From CAZERD01 sp964515405 (GTDB lineage: Bacteria > Campylobacterota_A > Desulfurellia > Desulfurellales > CAZERD01), in NCBI GenBank assembly GCA_964515405.1, contig CAZERD010000058.1, forward strand, positions 1-8,624: a stretch of 8,624 nucleotides of DNA, written 5' to 3'. The position numbers and the translations under genes are program-made. Of the stretch, positions 6,977 through 8,624 are shown piece after piece. Within the stretch, counting starts at the first letter, position 1; each line of letters opens with the position of its first letter. A model generated the notes under the pieces. It made no database searches and was not told where the DNA came from. It saw only the letters and a program-made list of their open reading frames with translations.

Positions 6977-7840
6977 ATGAAGATGATCGCGGTGGTTGTT
7001 GTGTTCATAATGTTGGTGGTTTGCCCTGTTTTTGCTAAGGGTGTTCTTGTGGACAGGATAGTCGCGGTGGTAAACAATACTCCTATTACTGCCTATGAGG
7101 TGGAGAATCTTGCTCCGTTTTTTGGCACATCCAATGAGAAAAAACTGCTGAGCAAGGTGGTAGATGACTACATCCTAAAAGATTACGCACAGAGTGTTCT
7201 GGGTATAGTTGTACCGGAGAGCGATGTAGATGCTTATATTGAGAGGGTAGCTGAGAAGAATGGGATTACACCTGAGCAGTTAAAAGAAGAAATTACATCC
7301 CGGGGCTACGACTGGAAGTATTACAGGGAGGGTGTTAGGCTTTTGTTGTATTCCCAGAGAGCCATAAGAAGAATGTTTGCCGGGGAAATCTTTGTAAGTA
7401 AGAAGGAAGTGGACCAGTACTATGTGACACATAAGTCTGAGTTTGAGCTGGATCCCCTTATGGAAGTGGAGATGATATTTGTTCAGAGCAAAGCGGCTGC
7501 TGAAAGAGCTGAGAGTGCTCTGAAGGAGGGGAAAACTTTTTCTCGGATTGCCAGCATGTATTCGAAGGCGGAATTCAGGAAACAGGTTATTCCCTTGAGT
7601 GGTTTTTCGCCTTCTGTTAGGGGAGTAATTTCCTCTCTTGGGCCGGGGGAGGTTAGCCCCATAATACAGACAAGGAGCGGTTATTTTATAATAAAGCTCC
7701 TGAAGAAGGAAACGAGTATTTCCTCTAAGGCCGTGAGGAATAGGATAAAGGAAATTCTTGTAGCTGAGAAGCTTAATCAGAGGGTTGAAGATTGGCTTAG
7801 ATCCATGAGGAATAGCTCCAGTGTTGTGATAATTAAATGA
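6977..7840 (+). CDS. Periplasmic SurA-like chaperone with one PpiC-type domain
   Basis: Related to SurA, the periplasmic chaperone that escorts outer-membrane proteins to the BAM complex. With the start at 6977 (287 residues; ATG at 6974 is possible) there is a Sec signal peptide, MKM plus a hydrophobic core, with a likely cut after VFA at 20. Next comes a SurA-type N-domain: VDRIVAVVNN at 25-34, closely matching the start of mature E. coli SurA, and later a helical block (YDWKYYREGVR, 111-121) like its 'Y..YR.QIR'. A single parvulin/PpiC-like domain spans about 162-245, followed by a short C-terminal helix. E. coli SurA has two such domains and 428 residues. The usual conserved parvulin histidines are absent (Met166 and Phe237 sit in their places), so prolyl isomerase activity is doubtful and a pure chaperone role is more likely. 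Its stop overlaps the next start by ATGA. The family is secure; the client proteins are inferred. Confidence 0.9.
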   Translation: MKMIAVVVVFIMLVVCPVFAKGVLVDRIVAVVNNTPITAYEVENLAPFFGTSNEKKLLSKVVDDYILKDYAQSVLGIVVPESDVDAYIERVAEKNGITPEQLKEEITSRGYDWKYYREGVRLLLYSQRAIRRMFAGEIFVSKKEVDQYYVTHKSEFELDPLMEVEMIFVQSKAAAERAESALKEGKTFSRIASMYSKAEFRKQVIPLSGFSPSVRGVISSLGPGEVSPIIQTRSGYFIIKLLKKETSISSKAVRNRIKEILVAEKLNQRVEDWLRSMRNSSSVVIIK

Positions 7841-8103
7841 GGCTTGACTTATTCCTTAAAAAAACCCGCATAATAAAAAGGAGGAGTGTGGGTAAGCAGA
7901 TGTGCGATGATAATTTTGTATTTGTGAATGGCAAACTCGCTAAAGCCTCGTATGAAGTTAAAAAAGGTGACAGGTTATCCATCTATTTTAAAGAAAAAAG
8001 GGTGGATTACCTTGTTATTGATATACCGAATGGTGTGATTAGAACCTCGGGAGCTCGCTCTTTTTATAAAGTTCTTGGAGAGGAGGTGTATGAAGAGGGT
8101 TAG
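7837..8103 (+). CDS. rqcP: S4-domain RNA-binding protein, RqcP/YabO-like
   Basis: RqcP binds stalled 50S subunits and works with RqcH to add C-terminal alanine tails to unfinished proteins, marking them for degradation. The 88 residues match Bacillus subtilis RqcP (YabO) in length and pattern: MRLD at the N-terminus, then R-I-I-K-R-R at 11-16 (Arg2 and Arg16 are in the positions of the rRNA-contacting arginines), VNGKLAKAS at 30-38 and V-K-K-G-D at 41-45, typical of an S4 fold. The C-terminal helix (Y...L.EE, about 77-83) resembles the end of YabO. E. coli Hsp15 (HslR), which also has an S4 domain and acts on stalled 50S, is longer (133 residues), so RqcP is the better match. No RqcH is in the window. 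The start overlaps the chaperone stop (ATGA) without a good Shine-Dalgarno; the 3' end overlaps pdxA by 14 bases. The S4 call is very likely, the RqcP name likely. Confidence 0.85.
   Translation: MRLDLFLKKTRIIKRRSVGKQMCDDNFVFVNGKLAKASYEVKKGDRLSIYFKEKRVDYLVIDIPNGVIRTSGARSFYKVLGEEVYEEG
8077..8086 (+). promoter_or_regulatory. Shine-Dalgarno region for pdxA
   Basis: The purine run GGAGAGGAGG lies within the end of the rqcP-like gene. Its GGAG at 8077-8080 ends 9 bases before the ATG at 8090; the closer AGGAGG at 8081-8086 is only 3 bases away. Together they support 8090 as the start even though it lies inside the upstream gene. Confidence 0.65.
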
Positions 8104-8624
8104 AATAGGGATAACAATGGGTGATCCAGGCGGAGTTGGGCCTGAGATTATCATTAAGCTCCTTTTGAACAATAGGAAGCCTGTTGCTGATTATGTTGTG
8201 TTTGGCGACAGTTCAGTGTTTAGCTTTTATTTGAAGCTTTTCGGGATAAGTTTTCCTATTAATATAATGGAAGATGCCTGTGGGGAGTGCAGGAGTGACT
8301 CTCTTAATCTTGTGGAAGTTACTAGAATAGGTTTCTCTGAAGAACTGGTGGGCAGAATTTCTTCCCACAGTGGTAGATCTGCTTTTCTTTCTGTTAAGAA
8401 GGGGATATTAAGTACTATTAGTGGTGAAATAGATTGCATTGTTACAGCTCCGTTCAGTAAAAAGGCTATAAGGGAGGCGGGCTTTGACTATGCAGGACAC
8501 ACTGAGATACTTGCTGAAATGACTGGTACCAGGGATTATGTAATGATGCTTGGGTCAAGGAAGCTCTGGATCTCTCTTGTTACAACTCATATACCATTGA
8601 GAGATGTGCCGGATAGCTTGAGTG
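8090..8624 (+). CDS. pdxA: 4-hydroxythreonine-4-phosphate dehydrogenase PdxA (3' end outside window)
   Basis: PdxA oxidises 4-phosphohydroxy-L-threonine with NAD; the product decarboxylates and is used by PdxJ to make pyridoxine 5'-phosphate (the DXP-dependent vitamin B6 route, in the cytosol). About 178 of the usual 320-330 residues are visible and the frame is intact to the edge. Family marks: ITMGDPGGVGPE at 8-19 (usually GDPAG, here the Ala is Gly), VTAPFSKKAI at 118-127, AGHTEIL at 135-141 and TTHIPL at 165-170. His137 and His167 correspond to two of the three metal-binding histidines (E. coli H166 and H211); the third should lie beyond the window. The start at 8090 gives the standard PdxA N-terminus and overlaps the preceding gene by 14 bases. 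PdxA paralogues (PdxA2/DenD-like) act on other phosphorylated acids, but the neighbourhood with a SurA-like gene favours true PdxA. Confidence 0.94.
   Translation, partial: MKRVRIGITMGDPGGVGPEIIIKLLLNNRKPVADYVVFGDSSVFSFYLKLFGISFPINIMEDACGECRSDSLNLVEVTRIGFSEELVGRISSHSGRSAFLSVKKGILSTISGEIDCIVTAPFSKKAIREAGFDYAGHTEILAEMTGTRDYVMMLGSRKLWISLVTTHIPLRDVPDSLS

Noticed and set aside
7013..7030. Cys16 in the chaperone signal peptide as a lipobox cysteine (LVVC)
   Set aside because: Val at the position before Cys is unfavourable for lipoprotein signal peptidase. The VFA motif ending at residue 20 is a good signal peptidase I site.
845..8439. Minus-strand open frames of 60-134 codons within the + strand genes
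   Set aside because: They lie entirely, or almost entirely, opposite well-supported genes, show no recognisable domain or low-complexity-free conserved motif, and have compositions rich in Ser/Leu/Thr as expected from antisense of Arg/Glu/Lys-rich genes.
1..8624. Mobile element, CRISPR array, phage genes, tRNA/rRNA or rho-independent terminators
   Set aside because: No direct-repeat array, transposase or integrase motif, tRNA-like cloverleaf or GC-hairpin plus T-run was seen by reading the sequence; the short junctions leave almost no room for them.

Overview
The window is a densely packed stretch of chromosome with every recognisable gene on the + strand. It holds seven complete or near-complete genes plus an eighth cut by the right edge. 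The first gene is probably also cut, by the left edge. The order is: TPR protein, PAS-type soluble histidine kinase, plsC, rlpA, mfd, SurA-like periplasmic chaperone, rqcP-like S4 protein, pdxA. There is no gene-free stretch longer than about 30 bases. I see no RNA gene, insertion sequence, CRISPR array, phage gene or long repeat.

Organism: the SurA-like chaperone and the RlpA-type lipoprotein with a SPOR domain point to a Gram-negative (diderm) bacterium. Arginine is written mostly with AGG/AGA and isoleucine often with ATA; all 11 arginines in the visible part of pdxA are AGR. That codon habit is common in deep-branching and often thermophilic diderms, and the gene set would fit something like Deferribacterota or a similar phylum. 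This assignment is an inference of low confidence. UGA ends most of the genes and UGG codes for tryptophan, so the ordinary bacterial code is in use.

Left block (1-3864): the TPR protein is followed after three bases by a cytosolic PAS histidine kinase, then by a lysophosphatidic acid acyltransferase (PlsC) and a septal-type lipoprotein (RlpA). Middle (3861-6947): a compact and motif-divergent Mfd, the transcription-repair coupling ATPase. Right block (6977-8624): a periplasmic SurA-like chaperone, an RqcP-like ribosome-quality-control factor, and the vitamin B6 enzyme PdxA. The junctions are 1-4 base start/stop overlaps, a 3-base gap or a 14-base overlap, so translation is probably coupled. 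The one real gap (6948-6976) carries a good Shine-Dalgarno and a plausible sigma70-type promoter, which suggests the right block can be transcribed separately.

How the genes fit together: the cluster mixes envelope upkeep (PlsC, RlpA, SurA-like chaperone), responses to stalled polymerases and ribosomes (Mfd, RqcP-like), cofactor synthesis (PdxA) and one sensor kinase with no response regulator in view. The surA-pdxA neighbourhood echoes the E. coli surA-pdxA operon. I see no novel defence or mobile system here. The points most worth checking are the altered ATPase motifs of Mfd, the histidine-free PPIase domain of the chaperone, and the TPR and kinase genes sharing one frame across a single UGA.
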